From the NCBI GenBank assembly GCA_950295325.1, contig OX485806.1, forward strand, positions 7,504,001 to 7,568,000: DNA of 64,000 nt. The letters are read 5' to 3'. Source of the stretch: Polytrichum commune. Its lineage: Eukaryota; Streptophyta; Polytrichopsida; Polytrichales; Polytrichaceae. The position numbers and the translations under genes are program-made. Numbering within the stretch: the first letter of the stretch is position 1; every line of letters begins with the position of its first letter. Below, in pieces: positions 1-11,463 of the stretch. The notes beneath the pieces were generated by a model. The model was given only the letters and a program-made list of their open reading frames with translations, did not search any database and was not told the DNA's origin.

Positions 1-1239
1 AAGTGGTTTGTCCAAATATATTGAAATGTCAATTCACTCAACTTTTTATTCTTTGTTGGCCAAGCTTATTCCACGGGTCAATCATATCTTGCACCTTCCA
101 TTTCACTATTCATCTCTGATATATTTTTCTTTCTTTGGCTACTTTTTATTTCAAATTGATTATATAATTAAATTATTTTTAATAGATTTGAATGATAAAG
201 GTAATATTTTATTTTAAATAAAATAAAATAATATTTCATAGAGAATATGAGCATTTTAAAATCATAAAACTCACAAATATGCATGGTACACAAATTTGAA
301 GCTTATTACTCACATGGTGGCAATAACACATACTCATAAAACAAACACTATAAAAGTATCTTCGAAAAAACACCAACTATACCTACAATGATAAAATATA
401 CTTGAATAACCCTCTCTTTGTATGCATAGATTTGGCCGAACATGTAGTTATTTCATTGAAATAAGAAAGACCCTTTGAGAATTTAAGTCACGTCAATAAC
501 GCAATAAAATAAAACATATAGAATCAAACACCAAAATATACACCAAACTATGGAATTCATGATAATTGAAAGAGGAGAACGACTTGCAGGCTTTAACACC
601 ACAAATATTCATCAGCTAATATCTCAACTCAACATTACGATTGAGGAAACAAGAGAATTCTAAAGACACATGTTCCATACTCTTCCATGTCACACATTGT
701 CCTTGTAACATGCAAGGCATAATGGTAAGTTGAGGCACTTCTTCACTTAATTCCTAAGACAAACAAAACTAGCCATGCCTGGAATTGAAAAATAAATCAT
801 ACCAACTATAACTTTGGAGTAGTGAGAATATTGAAATCAATAGAGAAAATATAAAATCCAAGATCAGTTAAAGGCAAGATAAAATGAACATCGGACTTGA
901 ATTAAATGACATATCAACAATCTCAATAAAATGTAACAAAAAAAAACAAGTGGGTGAATTTGTGGATATTTATTTATCTAAATTTAAAAATTGCATGGAT
1001 TTAATTAGTGATAGGTGCCCATTTACACTCACAATTGAAAAAAGAATAGAAAATACTAGTATAATTTGAAAAGATGTATGAATTGCCTACCAAAGTAGAA
1101 GCATATAGAGTACAGTGAAGATTTCCCTAGTTTCACCCATGAGCAACTACACTTCAACATCATCTCAATGAACTCCAAATCAAATGTAAAGTACGAATTC
1201 ATGCACTCCGAGTTAGTGAAATCCTCATTATAGATACCG
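1..1239. other. AT-rich spacer, no gene recognised
   Basis: No reading frame here resembles a known protein and there is no convincing splice pattern. The sequence is A/T-rich with short homopolymers and is probably decayed intergenic or transposon DNA. Confidence 0.5.
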
Positions 1240-2340
1240 GAATGGTATCACAAAAATTAAAGATGATACCAGACCAACACTGGATTCAAGAATGTTTAGA
1301 TGGTTTGCAGAATACAAATTCTTTTCCAGAAGAAAGCTGCAGGCATATGCGCACTTGGACTTGCTGATACCACAAATCTTGGAGATTATGATCAGATTCA
1401 ATCTCGTTTTTAAACTGCCCAACAAAACTTCAACTCAAAATCTTTGAAATAATCTTGAAAACTTGAACAGCTCAACTGTGATCTGAAAAGCAGATCGAAT
1501 CTCAACAGGAAAGCACTGGAAAGCAGATCGAATCTCGACAGGGAAGAAAAAGTATGACGAAGAACTGTAAGTTTGAATATTCACAAAAAAAAATGTAAGT
1601 AATAGATGTCACAAAATTGTCTGGCTTGTTTGTAGAGCAGGATTATTCTCAAGAAAACAGCTGCAGGGATATGAGCACTGAACTTGTTCATATCACATCT
1701 TGGAGTGATTATGATCATCAAATTGATATCTAATTGTTGTTACCTAAACTTCTCAACAGAACTCAGATCAAACCCATTTAAAATCCTCTTGGAAACTCAA
1801 ACTGTTCAGCTGCCATATGGAAAGCAGATTGAATCCAAGTCGACAGGAAAGCAAAAGTATGACAAAGAATTACTACACTAATGTTGAACATCAAAATGAC
1901 GTATGTTGGTTACAAGAACATCTGGCTTGTTTGTTGAGAGATTTTCTTCTCACGAAAATAGCTAGATGCATATGAGCACAGGAGTTGCTGATATCACATA
2001 TATTGGAGACATTATGCTCATCAAATTGATATCTAAATGTTAATATGTAAATTTCTGAACACAACTCATATCAAAAACTCAAACAATTCAGTAGATTGGA
2101 TCCAAGTCAACAAGAAAGCAAAAGTATGAGAAAGAAATGCAAATTCAAATAATTCCATGAAAATAGCATACGTTGGTTACAAGAATATCTGCAGAGTAGA
2201 TTTTTTCTAAAGAAAACCAACTGCATGCATATGAAGCACTGGACTTGTTGATATTACATCTCGGAGATTATGATCCGATTCGATGCAATATCTAAATTGC
2301 TCAACTAAATTGAGCTCAAGACCTTTGCAAAGTGGAAAAG
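1240..2340. repeat. Four-unit diverged tandem array (~260-325 bp per unit)
   Basis: A block of the form 'AGCTGCAGGCATATGAGCAC', followed by a TTGCTGATATCACA-like and a GGAGATTATGATCA-like stretch, recurs near 1336, 1660, 1961 and 2220. Each copy is followed by a related AT-rich tail containing AAGCAGATTGAATCCA and GGAAAGCAAAAGTATGA. Spacings are about 324, 301 and 259 bp, so the units have diverged by indels. The later units also share 'CTGGCTTGTTTGT' just upstream of the anchor. No coding potential runs through the units. The array ends about 30 bp before the hAT-like terminus at 2373. Its origin (decayed intron, transposon interior or satellite) cannot be told from sequence alone. Confidence 0.8.
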
Positions 2341-2372
2341 GATGAGACCCACCAGGTAATTAAAGGTTGTCT

Positions 2373-2615
2373 TAGGGCCTGTTCACACAGGGTCCCAAGT
2401 CCCATGTCCCACTCATGTTAGCAAGTCCCAACATGGAGGCAAAGTTCTAGACTTTTACAGCCCATTAGCTAGTTGGGCTAGCCCATATTTTTCAGGCCCT
2501 TGATCTAGCCATATAGTTGGGCTAGCTCACCTAAAAAGCTAGCTCAACTAGCTCATACGTTGGATTTAAAGAGGCGTTGTTTTATCAATACAATCATATT
2601 TCATATCAGTCGAAA
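2373..2615 (-). mobile_element. Probable 3' terminal region of a hAT element
   Basis: The sequence from 2373 begins TAGGGCCTGTTCACAC, a form typical of hAT termini. It lies just beyond the 3' end of the minus-strand hAT transposase relic. Between them are short repeats of GGGCTAGC/GCTAGCT type in both orientations (2465-2560), like hAT subterminal motifs. The matching far end was not found, so the element is probably truncated. Confidence 0.5.
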
Positions 2616-4390
2616 TCACTCATCGTCATCAATGTCTAATTCATGTTGCTTGCCATTCTCTACCAACGAACCGTCATCATCCTCTATTTGCAGCTCCTCG
2701 TCGAAAATAGGGCGTGTTGGAATGTGATTCTTCCAATCGGAATTGTCCAACAAGATCAATTTTTTGACATCACATGGTATTAGATGCTTGTTCAACTTCA
2801 ACATCATCGACGCCTCTGTAAATCCTCCCCTAAGCGATGATCTCTTTGGGATGATGATATCATTCATACTGCCAAACTCACATTCTAGCCCACATGATCC
2901 AAGCTTGGATGCTGGTAGAGCGGCGGCTACTTCTACCAAGTAGGGCATTCTATGCCGTTCATTTCATCACCAGCTAACCAAATTCCCAGGTTTTGCGAAT
3001 TTCTCGTTGGTGATGGCGAAGTATATGTGTATCGCGGCTGCCACCATAGCCGCCGGATCATGTTCAATATCCACTCTCCTCCTCGATGGACTACATTGCG
3101 TCGCCCATGAGATTCTGCAACATTGCTCTTGACGCTAGAGGATCCGATGCTATCTTTCGACGCTTGACCAAACGTCCGTGGTCGGCATCGACCTCCGGCG
3201 GGAAAAGGGATATGATCGCCTCAGCTTTCTCCTCCACCGATCACTTGATGGTTTTCCAAATCACGCCGTCATGGATGAGATCGTAAAACTTCTCAATCAC
3301 GCCTGCCACGTCCATCAAGCCCCTTGGCATATCCACAACGGCAATATTTGCAAACATCTTCATCTTCTTGAGCAATGCTCCATCTCGAAGATCTGGGCAA
3401 AGAGCCGCGTGCATGTCCCACAAGTACGAGAAATGGGGGTCAGCTCGAGATATTGTAGCTTGGGTTTTCTTTTGGCCAAAGAAATCAACCGGTCTGCGAA
3501 GGGCGCGCAATGGATGGTAGCGGTTGTAGAATCGCTTGGAAATTGCATGCAACGAGAAGATCATCACGAATTTCTTGAGCGAGCAATTTCAAATCTCATG
3601 TTTTTCAAAACACTCTGGCTTTAGGATCCCGAGGGCAGCCGCTAAACGGAATAGGAGTCAGATCATAGATCTCAAGATGGGTCTTCGAATCCAGCACCTT
3701 GATTGAAGAGCATGTTCGCGAAATTGATATAGACATTAGCACAGACGAATGACTTCATGCATCGACTGTGCTAAAATTCTGCAGGTTCCTTAATTACATG
3801 ATGGATGATGGGTAGGAACTCGATCAAGATGTCGCGAAGGTCGATCGAATCAAATAGAAGGTCCAAACTACGCGTGGTAGTGGTGCAAATATCCCACAGT
3901 TTGATCAGTGAATTGAGGACCGCCTCCATTGCAGACCAGCAGTATTAGGGGGAGTTATGCAACTTCAGAAAGCGCTCAAAGACTTCATTCACATTCTCAT
4001 CAAAGACGGATTTGAACATACCAGACTTGTTTTAAAACCTCGATAAATTGTCGGACTCGACTTAAAATAGCTTTGGCCTTCTTATTCTTGCTCTTAGCTA
4101 GTCTTGTCCACACAGGTCCTAAATTAAAAGCATCGACGAGAGAAAGATTGAGAAGTCTTCTGATGAAAGGTGCACCACTCACGGAGAGTCTTAAAGACTA
4201 CCTCAAGGGCCCGCTTGATGTTGGACCCGGAAGAAGTTAGAATGTCGTCGAGATCGATATTGAATTCAACAAGAATCACACGCATAGCCAATTGATGAGA
4301 AAATCAAACGCTTGATTATTGCGCTGCTCGGTTGGGATTGGGTTGTATTTCCTAACATCGAGATTGTGGCTCAAAGGAGGGCTCCATTAG
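2616..4390 (-). pseudogene. Degenerate hAT-family transposase (C-terminal two thirds)
   Basis: Minus-strand frames, read from 4390 down to 2616, give fragments in the order expected of a plant/oomycete-type hAT transposase. They are SGSNIKRALEVVFKTLREW (near 4200), DAFNLGP...AKSKNKKAKA (near 4100), YCWSAMEAVLNSLIKLWD (near 3910), KRFYNRYHPLRALRRPVDFF (near 3500), FAKPGNLVSW (near 2990), and finally SCGLECEFGSMNDIIIPKRS...EASMMLKLNKHLIP, the hATC dimerisation segment (2720-2900). The last piece is an open frame of 110 residues ending in an acidic tail at 2616. Several frameshifts and stops separate the pieces, so no functional transposase can be made. The N-terminal zinc-finger part is missing: the relic stops where the LINE-like element begins at about 4387. 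Its base composition is visibly more GC-rich than the spacers. Confidence 0.8.
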
Positions 4391-4808
4391 TTTCCGAGCA
4401 AAAGATGTATGTAGTATCTAGTGGGAGTGTACGGGGGTGTAGGGGGGTCTACAGGGGGTTGTTTGTTGTCTAGCTTCCTTTTGTTTAGAATTAGGTATGT
4501 GAGGTATTTGATGGCAATTTGGTGTAGGTGTTTCATAAGTGCTTTGATCTCGTTTTTGGGTATTTTTAGTTTTCCTAAGTCTTTAATTAGTTGTTCGTGG
4601 ATAGCCCCTCTAACACTTGTTGTGATAGTGATGAGAGGGTTGACTTGCCAACCGGATGTTTTAAGTGTGTGTATGAGTGGGTTGTATTTAGTGGTTTTCT
4701 CACTTTGTGCGGTATTTGGGAATTTGTCGTGGTAGTAGGTGAATTCAATGAATTGTATGGTATTTGATGGGGTTGGCATGAGGGGAGGTTGGCTATCTAT
4801 GTGGGGGG

Positions 4809-6249
4809 GGGGATTTGTGGCACTCATGTATTTTCATTAATAAGAGTTCATTCATCTTTATGGATGAGATGAACCACTTTAGACATTACTTTACATCGTC
4901 GGCTACTTGTCTCAAAGGTTTCAAAATATATAAAGCTTTAGTAGTTCTATATTATCCTAGTCTAATCTAATACTTAAGGCAATAATACAAAGGGGGTTAG
5001 TCATAAAAAAACAATACCTCATTTGGAAGCAAGTGGGTGCATCATGGATTGCCAACCCATCACTATTAGTCTGGTTATTTTTAAAAGATTAGCATGGGCG
5101 GACGTTGAACACCCCTCACGAACTTTTGGGAGTGTTAGATCCGGGCTGGGGCAATCCTCTAAACAAAATTCTTGAACCCAACCAAAAACTAATGCCCGCC
5201 CCACCCAACTTCGAAAAAAATATTGCCTTTGCATTCTTGAAGGCCTCTTGACTACAAATCCCATATTGAGTGCACTTCACCTTCAAGGTCTAAAATTCAA
5301 TATATATATATATATATATATCTATAGATTGGGATTTCATTCCAAAAGTGAAATCATCAATGAAGCATATAATTAATTTGGAGGGCAAAAACATTACAAA
5401 GTCTTCATTGACATTGAAGTTATGATTTTTGTGACTTACCATTTGATTTTTTTTCATTTTCACGATAAATTAGTACAAGTGTTCATAAGATGATCAAAGT
5501 GAAAAAATGAAGATAAAATATGAAACATATAACAACAAATATTATATTTAAAAATTTATGTTTTAGACAATGTAATATGAAGCATAAATAAATGATATGT
5601 TATTTAGACTTAGACTTGTGGGATAACATTATGGATGGGGTATATTCAGAAAATCATAAGTTTTTTACTATAACCTATCTGAGTTATTGTAATATTTTAT
5701 CATCATCACATATTATACTATCTTTAAAATCATATAATGCATATTAGTCATTTTCAAATATTTTCATTATATTTGTATATAATAATAATCATTATATTGA
5801 TTTATTTTTGAATTTACCAATTTATCATAAGGTGACATAAATTATTTTGATATATTACAAATGTGTGACAAATCATATCCGTGCAAAATAAATGAGTTAT
5901 GAATAAATAAATGTCTATAATGACACGTCATAACCACATGTTGCACACGTTGACAATTTGCAATAATTATCGAAATAACCATATGGAATCTAAATCCACA
6001 TTATGGCCTTGAAAACAACTCATTGGAAGTTAGAAAATAGGCTTAGAGCATCCAAAGCGACATCATGGCCCATTGCCAACTAATTGATATTTATATAATA
6101 GCTAGTAGTTCATAATAGCTATAAGGGAGAAAGGGGGTCTTACATGCCAACTCATAGGCATTTCACTAAAGTTAGCTCCATCTGAACTTCTTGATGAACT
6201 CTTCTGATTTTTGTTACCGGATGATTTTACTTGAGTGCCACGAATCCCC
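4809..6249. mobile_element. 1.44-kb inverted-repeat element inserted in the LINE-like ORF
   Basis: GGGATTTGTGGCACTCATGT at the left end (4810-4829) and the reverse complement of 6229-6248 (GGGATTCGTGGCACTCAAGT) match at 18 of 20 positions. The interior is strongly AT-rich and non-coding, unlike the A/C-skewed flanks. The element separates RPDILCVLGAP from FIEFTYYHDKF, which I expect to be close neighbours in the parent protein. TGTGGGGG occurs just outside both ends (4800-4807 and 6255-6262), a possible 8-bp target-site duplication as made by hAT elements. The exact ends are blurred by a G-run. No transposase is encoded. Confidence 0.65.
5300..5321. repeat. (TA)n microsatellite
   Basis: Eleven uninterrupted TA dinucleotides inside the AT-rich inserted element. 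Confidence 0.95.
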
Positions 6250-8862
6250 GGCCCTGTGGGGGCGCCGAGTACGCATAGTATGTCTGGTCTAAGTTATGCT
6301 AGGCATGTGCATGGTAGGGTGGGACATGTGCATTGGAGTAGCCATTGTGGAACTGTGTTGTCTTGTGGTCTAGAGTTTTGGTTGCCTGCGCTTATGAACG
6401 TGTAATATCTCGTGTGTTTATTTGATTGGAGCGTATGTGTGATTTGGTGGACTGCTTTATTATGGCATGCTATACGCATGCCCTTTATGTGCGGGTGTGA
6501 ACATGTGGAGAGTAAGTGTGGGCATGTGTCTATGGTATTATTAGGGCATAGCGTATAGTTTGGGTTTGGTTATACCTGAGGCCAGAAGATATGTTTACGG
6601 TGGTTACCCATATATTGGGCATATCGGAATTTTAGAGTTTGCATGATTTGGGCGTCTGTAATCCCGGGGTTTTTCCAAAATTGGTTGGAAAGTTTGTGGT
6701 TGATTTGACTATTGGACGTCCATTTATCTATGTATGCGAATTTGGATTGGGCTAGTCTTAGTTCTCGGTCCTTATGTTCCTTGTTGATGTATGCTTGTAG
6801 GTTGCGTATGGCACATGTATGGGTGACTGTTGGGACCCCATTGAGCCAATATGGTGTGGTATGTGCCGTATGTATCCTAGGGGTATTGGCGGGTTTGTTT
6901 AAGAGGCTCCATCATTTGCTAGTTGATCCGCTATTTCATTGCATGTTATGCATGTGTGTGCTCTGACTTTTTGAATTGTGATGTTGTGTGTGGACCAAAT
7001 TACATGGTTAACTATAGCGGTGATGAGTAATTTATCTGGGTGGTTGTGTTGAGATGATGGGTGTTGTATGTGGTTATTTATTAAGTATATACTATTAAGG
7101 ATGTCTGTAAAGATGTGGGTATCTTGTGTGTGGTGTTGTGTGCCTTGGATTGCTATGAGGATGGCGTTTAGTTCAACCCTAAGGATGTTTTGTAGGCCTA
7201 GGAGTCCTTTTGCAATCCGAAGATTGTTGGCGGGGGAATAGACACCTTATCCGACTTTGTTGCCTATGCCATGTTCATCAGGGGGTATAAATGAGCCATC
7301 GGTATATATGCATTGTTGGGGTTTTAATTCAAGGGGATGGATATTACATAATTTTGTTGGTAAGGGGGGGGGGGTAACTGATTGGTTGGTTGTATTGTGG
7401 GGCGTTATGCCATGCGCTGGAGTATTTTTATTTTTTTTCATAGTGGGGGTAGTTTGGGTAGGGTTAGTTTTGACTTTGATATTGTATAATCCAAGTATGT
7501 TGGATGTGATTGCATTGGATATTTGTGGGTGACCTAAATGGGGACCATGTTTGTGGATGCTTATTATGGTGGTGTATTGGTTTTCTAATTGGTGTAGGTA
7601 TTTTGGCCATTCTTGTGTAGGGTTGTATTGTATGGTATTAGGAGGGTTGGTTGCTATTATGTGCAATTCTATATGGGTGATGGGGAGGGTATTCTCTTTA
7701 TGGTTGACTATTATGATGGTTGTGGTGTTATGGTTTGTTTGGGCTGCCATGCAAGCCCAATGGATTGATGTCATCACAATTTTAAGGTGGGGGGGGCTAG
7801 GCCATTGCCTCTCCACTTGGACAAGTGAGCGAGGCCGGTGGATCCAAATATCATATATCTATTGTGCGGGGAGTTGTATTGGGTGAATGTTATTGGGCAA
7901 GTGAGGGGTGAGGAGTAGTATGAATGTGTAATGTTGTAGGTTGCTATTAAGGTTTGTATGGTAGACAGGTGTAGGGTATGGTGGTTGTTATTTGGGTTCT
8001 ATTTTTTTGGTTTTCTTTTCGGGAGGATTATGACATATCTTTGGGCTAGCCATAAGATTTCGGTGGCAAAGCCTTGGGGCGGGGGATTAAAGAAGTGTAG
8101 CATAAGGTGTGTTTGGTTTGGGTTATATTTTTCCCATAACCATTGTAGTCTTGTGAGTGGCATGGTTAAAACGTATGCTCCAGTTTGGTCGTAGATATTA
8201 GCATCTATCCCTTGAATTTGTATGATAGGTTTGGTGGCGATGATATCTTTATCTGGGTTTCATTCTTTGGTGGTTAGTGTGAGGTTTGGAGCGATGATGG
8301 GTGGGCGAATGAATCTTGGATCCTTAGATTATAAGATATTTATGCATGAGTTGTATGTGGCTAGGGTGTTGGTTTTAGGTTGGTTCATGTAGGCTAAACT
8401 ACAAAGGAGGTGCATGAAACACTCTGACTAAAACCACCCGGGATTATAGGCTATCACAAAGTAACTCATCCAAAGTTGTCTATGATGTGAATGGGGCAGC
8501 TTCCGCATATGCTGGCCGTTTTTAGCTTAACAAGGTATTAATTAAGGCCCGGTGTGGAGGGGGCAATAGGTAATTATGGGTTTAACCCCTCTATCACATG
8601 ATAAAAACCTTTCAAAGAACAAACTCATCTCATCCCACAAAGGCACCAAAATTTTATCACAAAATTTTAAAAAATGTAATACAACCTGTGTGCAAGGAGT
8701 CATATTGGATGTAAACTAGTTATATTTCTTCCGATCATTACAAGTGCCACATTCCATCATATGATTGGTTGAAACCTCTTAAAGAAGATGTGGAAATTGA
8801 ATTAAGCCATGGACGTAGCCAATCAGACCTGAATGGGTGGACCTCACGACCACTTAGGACTA

Positions 8863-8947
8863 AACATCTACATCTACATCTACATCTACATCTACATCCA
8901 CATCCACATCCACATCCACATCCACATCTACATCCACATCTACATCC
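8863..8947. repeat. (ACATCT/ACATCC)n hexanucleotide microsatellite
   Basis: About fourteen hexamers. The first run is ACATCT, then a run of ACATCC, then the two alternate, so T and C variants are grouped in blocks. Because the unit is divisible by three, both strands read as open low-complexity peptides, which are artefacts. Confidence 0.95.
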
Positions 8948-10690
8948 ATGGGTCAAAGTGACTGCCATATAATCTACCCGAAGAACCTAAACCAAGAGGA
9001 TTCAGCTGCATCACGTGAGGAACCAGGCGCTCTTTTTTCCCTGCTCCACAGTCAATGCCAACTACGATGTTAACATCTCAGGATCCCTTCTTTGAGAGTG
9101 AACAAGTATCCTTTACAAACTCTTGAGATACAATGAAGTCAGAAACCATATGTATAAAACTGGACTTGGAACGATTTAGAATGTAGAAGGACGTGAAAAG
9201 GAGCTCAACCGACTAAAATATCCTGGTAATGGAGAAAATCAACACCAAGTACACTGAGGTATCCTCAACAAGGGGCAATGAAAGTAATGGCTCAAACCTA
9301 TACAATGGTCATCACTTCACTACAGTACATCTTTCCTCTGTTCACTCACGCAAAAATATTTTTCTGTCCGCAGTGTATCAGCAGCTACAAACACATCTGG
9401 TTCCAATTGCAAAGAAGAGCAATGAAATTTATGGAATCTTCTCAACTACGAGAACTCCATGTCTTCAAACAGCAATCTGGCCAGAACCCGCTACAAGGAG
9501 AACTTGGCATTGAGTAGCGAAGGATGTGAAAATTAGTGCAAAAGGAGACCACTGAATATGAAATTAGGGGAGCAGCTTGCGCCTAGGGGAAGATGAAATT
9601 CACCGAATATTTGCAACCTACGAGAAGCTGTGGAAGTGAGTACAGGAAGCAATACAGTTCTTCAAAGCTCAAAGAAACACTCGAAAGCACACAATGTAGG
9701 AGGACGTAGTTGAGAAAGTTCTCTTTGCTGTGAATCTACAACCTGTTCTTCTACAATATGCCGCAGGGGTTGTAAGTGTAGTTCATTCCTTCAATATTTA
9801 TTTTGATACAGAAAAATGCCACGATGATTAGAGAACAAGGTAAATATGAATTTTCTGGCATGTGCAATGCTCAAATTCTTACATGTGTAAAAGCACCAGA
9901 ACCTCCTAATCCCCCCGTCACATCTCCTTGGTCTCTGCCCGTCCGCAATTCGGAGCACATACACTCTCTTCAATGCGTTACTTGCCACCACATTCTTCCT
10001 GAGAGCACGACTCCAAGCCGAGCAGGCTTCCTACCACAGCGGCCCTGGCCATCGCTTCCTTCCCGAACAAGAAACCACACCCTGATTCAACACAACCTTC
10101 ACCGCTCCTCCCAATGGTTCAAACCTCAAACCATGCCAATTCCGCTTCGGCACAAGCAGCCACAACTTAAAGCTCTTGCTCATACATTCACACCGAAGGA
10201 GCTCATACATTCATAAGTCTCCCAATCTACGTGCCAATCGTAGAACCCTAAGTGCGTAAGCTTAATCTTCACCGGTTCCAATTGCACAATCTCTCAACTT
10301 CCCAGATACCTCTTTCTTGCTGCGAACTTCATCCAAACTATGATGCAAATTCCGCAGCGGCACAACCATTGTAACTAATTTTTACCATTCCCACTACGAA
10401 GCTCGACAGACTGAATGACGAATTACACCAGGGAGCAATCTTGAAACCCCAATGGTAAAACCACAATCCTGCGACACAATCCTGGTGATAAACACAACAG
10501 TGCACAAATCTAAAGAGATAAATCCAAATGCGATGCTCTAGATTACGCATCCTCCTGCACTCCCATTCGTAATGCAGTGATAGGCACACATACCCTAAAT
10601 AACTTTTACAGCATAAATGAACTCACAAAAAAAGGTTGTATAAATTCTCTTCATTGAAGTTGGAAGAAGTCCTCCAAACCGCCCCTACTA
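8948..10690. other. Spacer upstream of beta-tubulin, no gene recognised
   Basis: Open frames here are short and resemble nothing known. From about 9890 to 10560 the plus strand becomes C/A-rich and G-poor. That could be a decayed transcribed region on the minus strand, but I see no supporting splice sites or domains. Confidence 0.4.
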
Positions 10691-10725
10691 AAAGAGAATT
10701 CTTTAGGGGCCCACCCTCCGCCTAG

Positions 10726-10730
10726 CCAAT
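10726..10730 (+). promoter_or_regulatory. CCAAT box candidate, beta-tubulin promoter
   Basis: AGCCAATCAC lies about 345 bp upstream of the TATA box of the beta-tubulin gene, within a locally GC-richer stretch (10690-10950). It is a plausible NF-Y site; function is inferred from position only. Confidence 0.35.
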
Positions 10731-11072
10731 CACAGCATCCCAACCCAGAACCTTCACCCATCCGACCCGACCACATGGTCCTCAAAGCCAGCGTGGCTTC
10801 TTCCCATTCGCCAGACCTGTAAACATCCTCCTCACTGTACCACCACGGACGATGTGCTCACGTCGAAGCTCACATGGACGATCCTGATTCGTCGAAACCC
10901 AACGCGACACGCATCGATATGTCCCACGTAGGTGTGGCTAGGGCAGTTGACGAGGCCCGAGGTTGCTCTCTATGGTTCTTGGAGTGTCCTGGTTGTTCTT
11001 GTTGTGGTATTACTTGTTTGCAATTGCTTCCGTTGCCATAGTTTCTTCGCTGGCTTTGCAAGAACATCATCA

Positions 11073-11080
11073 TTTATAAG
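11073..11080 (+). promoter_or_regulatory. TATA box of the beta-tubulin gene
   Basis: TTTATAAG lies about 30 bp upstream of a pyrimidine-rich start region (around 11100-11110) and about 120 bp upstream of the leader-intron donor. It is the best TATA match in the 600 bp before the leader. Confidence 0.6.
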
Positions 11081-11104
11081 CTCCGGGCTTCTAAATTTAG
11101 CCCT

Positions 11105-11193
11105 TCCTGCTCCACGGCTTTCCATTGAAGGAAGCTTGGTCGGAGGTTGAGTCGTTTAGAGTTGATTCCACGCGCTCCTTCCTGCTCCCGGAG
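11105..11193 (+). other. Beta-tubulin 5' untranslated leader exon
   Basis: The start is approximate, about 30 bp after TTTATAAG. The exon ends CCCGGAG before the donor GTAAATAT at 11194. It has no ATG and contains two copies of CCTTCCTGCTCC. After removal of the intron 11194-12283 (acceptor TGTTGGGATGCAG) only 15 nt remain before the start codon. Confidence 0.6.
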
Positions 11194-11463
11194 GTAAATA
11201 TCATCAGTCCTTTCTTGCTGTTCGTACCTCGATGCACTGCTGACAATCGACGGTTATCTCGATTTGGCACATATTTGGTGTTTCTATGTGTGCGGTGTGT
11301 GTTGTGGTTTGAAAGCGTGTAAGTTGCGTGTGAAAGTGGAGGTAGCGGAGTTTGAGTTTTGTTTCATCACGGTTGTCTCTTAAACTGGAAAAGAACAATT
11401 GAAGACAAGTTCGAAGACAATTCTTGTCTGTATCGGTTGTCCTGGCTGCTCGTTCTGTTCTTT

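Larger units (their letters stand above)
4387..8400 (-). pseudogene. Decayed LINE-like retroelement ORF with RNase H and PD-(D/E)XK-like nuclease
   Basis: Read on the minus strand from about 8400 down to 4387, a broken frame encodes several pieces. A long unrecognised region (8330-7810) includes HLMLHFFNPPPQGFATEILW. A 189-residue open stretch (7816-7250) ends in CIYTDGSFIPP, the first catalytic Asp of RNase H. More RNase H-like sequence follows to about 6300. RPDILCVLGAP lies near 6290, and FIEFTYYHDKF...KTTKY at 4770-4690. The last two fit the RPD...E...K..KY pattern of restriction-like nucleases found in some LINE ORF2 proteins. The C-terminus contains YLILNKRKLDNKQ before the stop at 4387. 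The coding strand is rich in A and C, so the plus strand looks G/T-rich. Stops and frameshifts (for example near 8260, 8020 and 7815) and the insertion at 4809-6249 show it is dead. No reverse transcriptase domain was seen, so assignment to LINE rather than another retroelement class is tentative. Confidence 0.65.

Noticed and set aside
2743-3624. Plus-strand frames opposite the hAT relic
   Set aside because: They are antisense shadows of the minus-strand transposase, whose conserved blocks are recognisable.
8738-8972. Cys/Arg- or His/Leu-rich small proteins across the hexamer repeat
   Set aside because: Both are translations of the (ACATCY)n microsatellite.
9803-10216. 137-residue plus-strand frame as a coding gene
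   Set aside because: Compositional (C/A-rich) open frame with no domain, no splice support and low-complexity Pro/His content.
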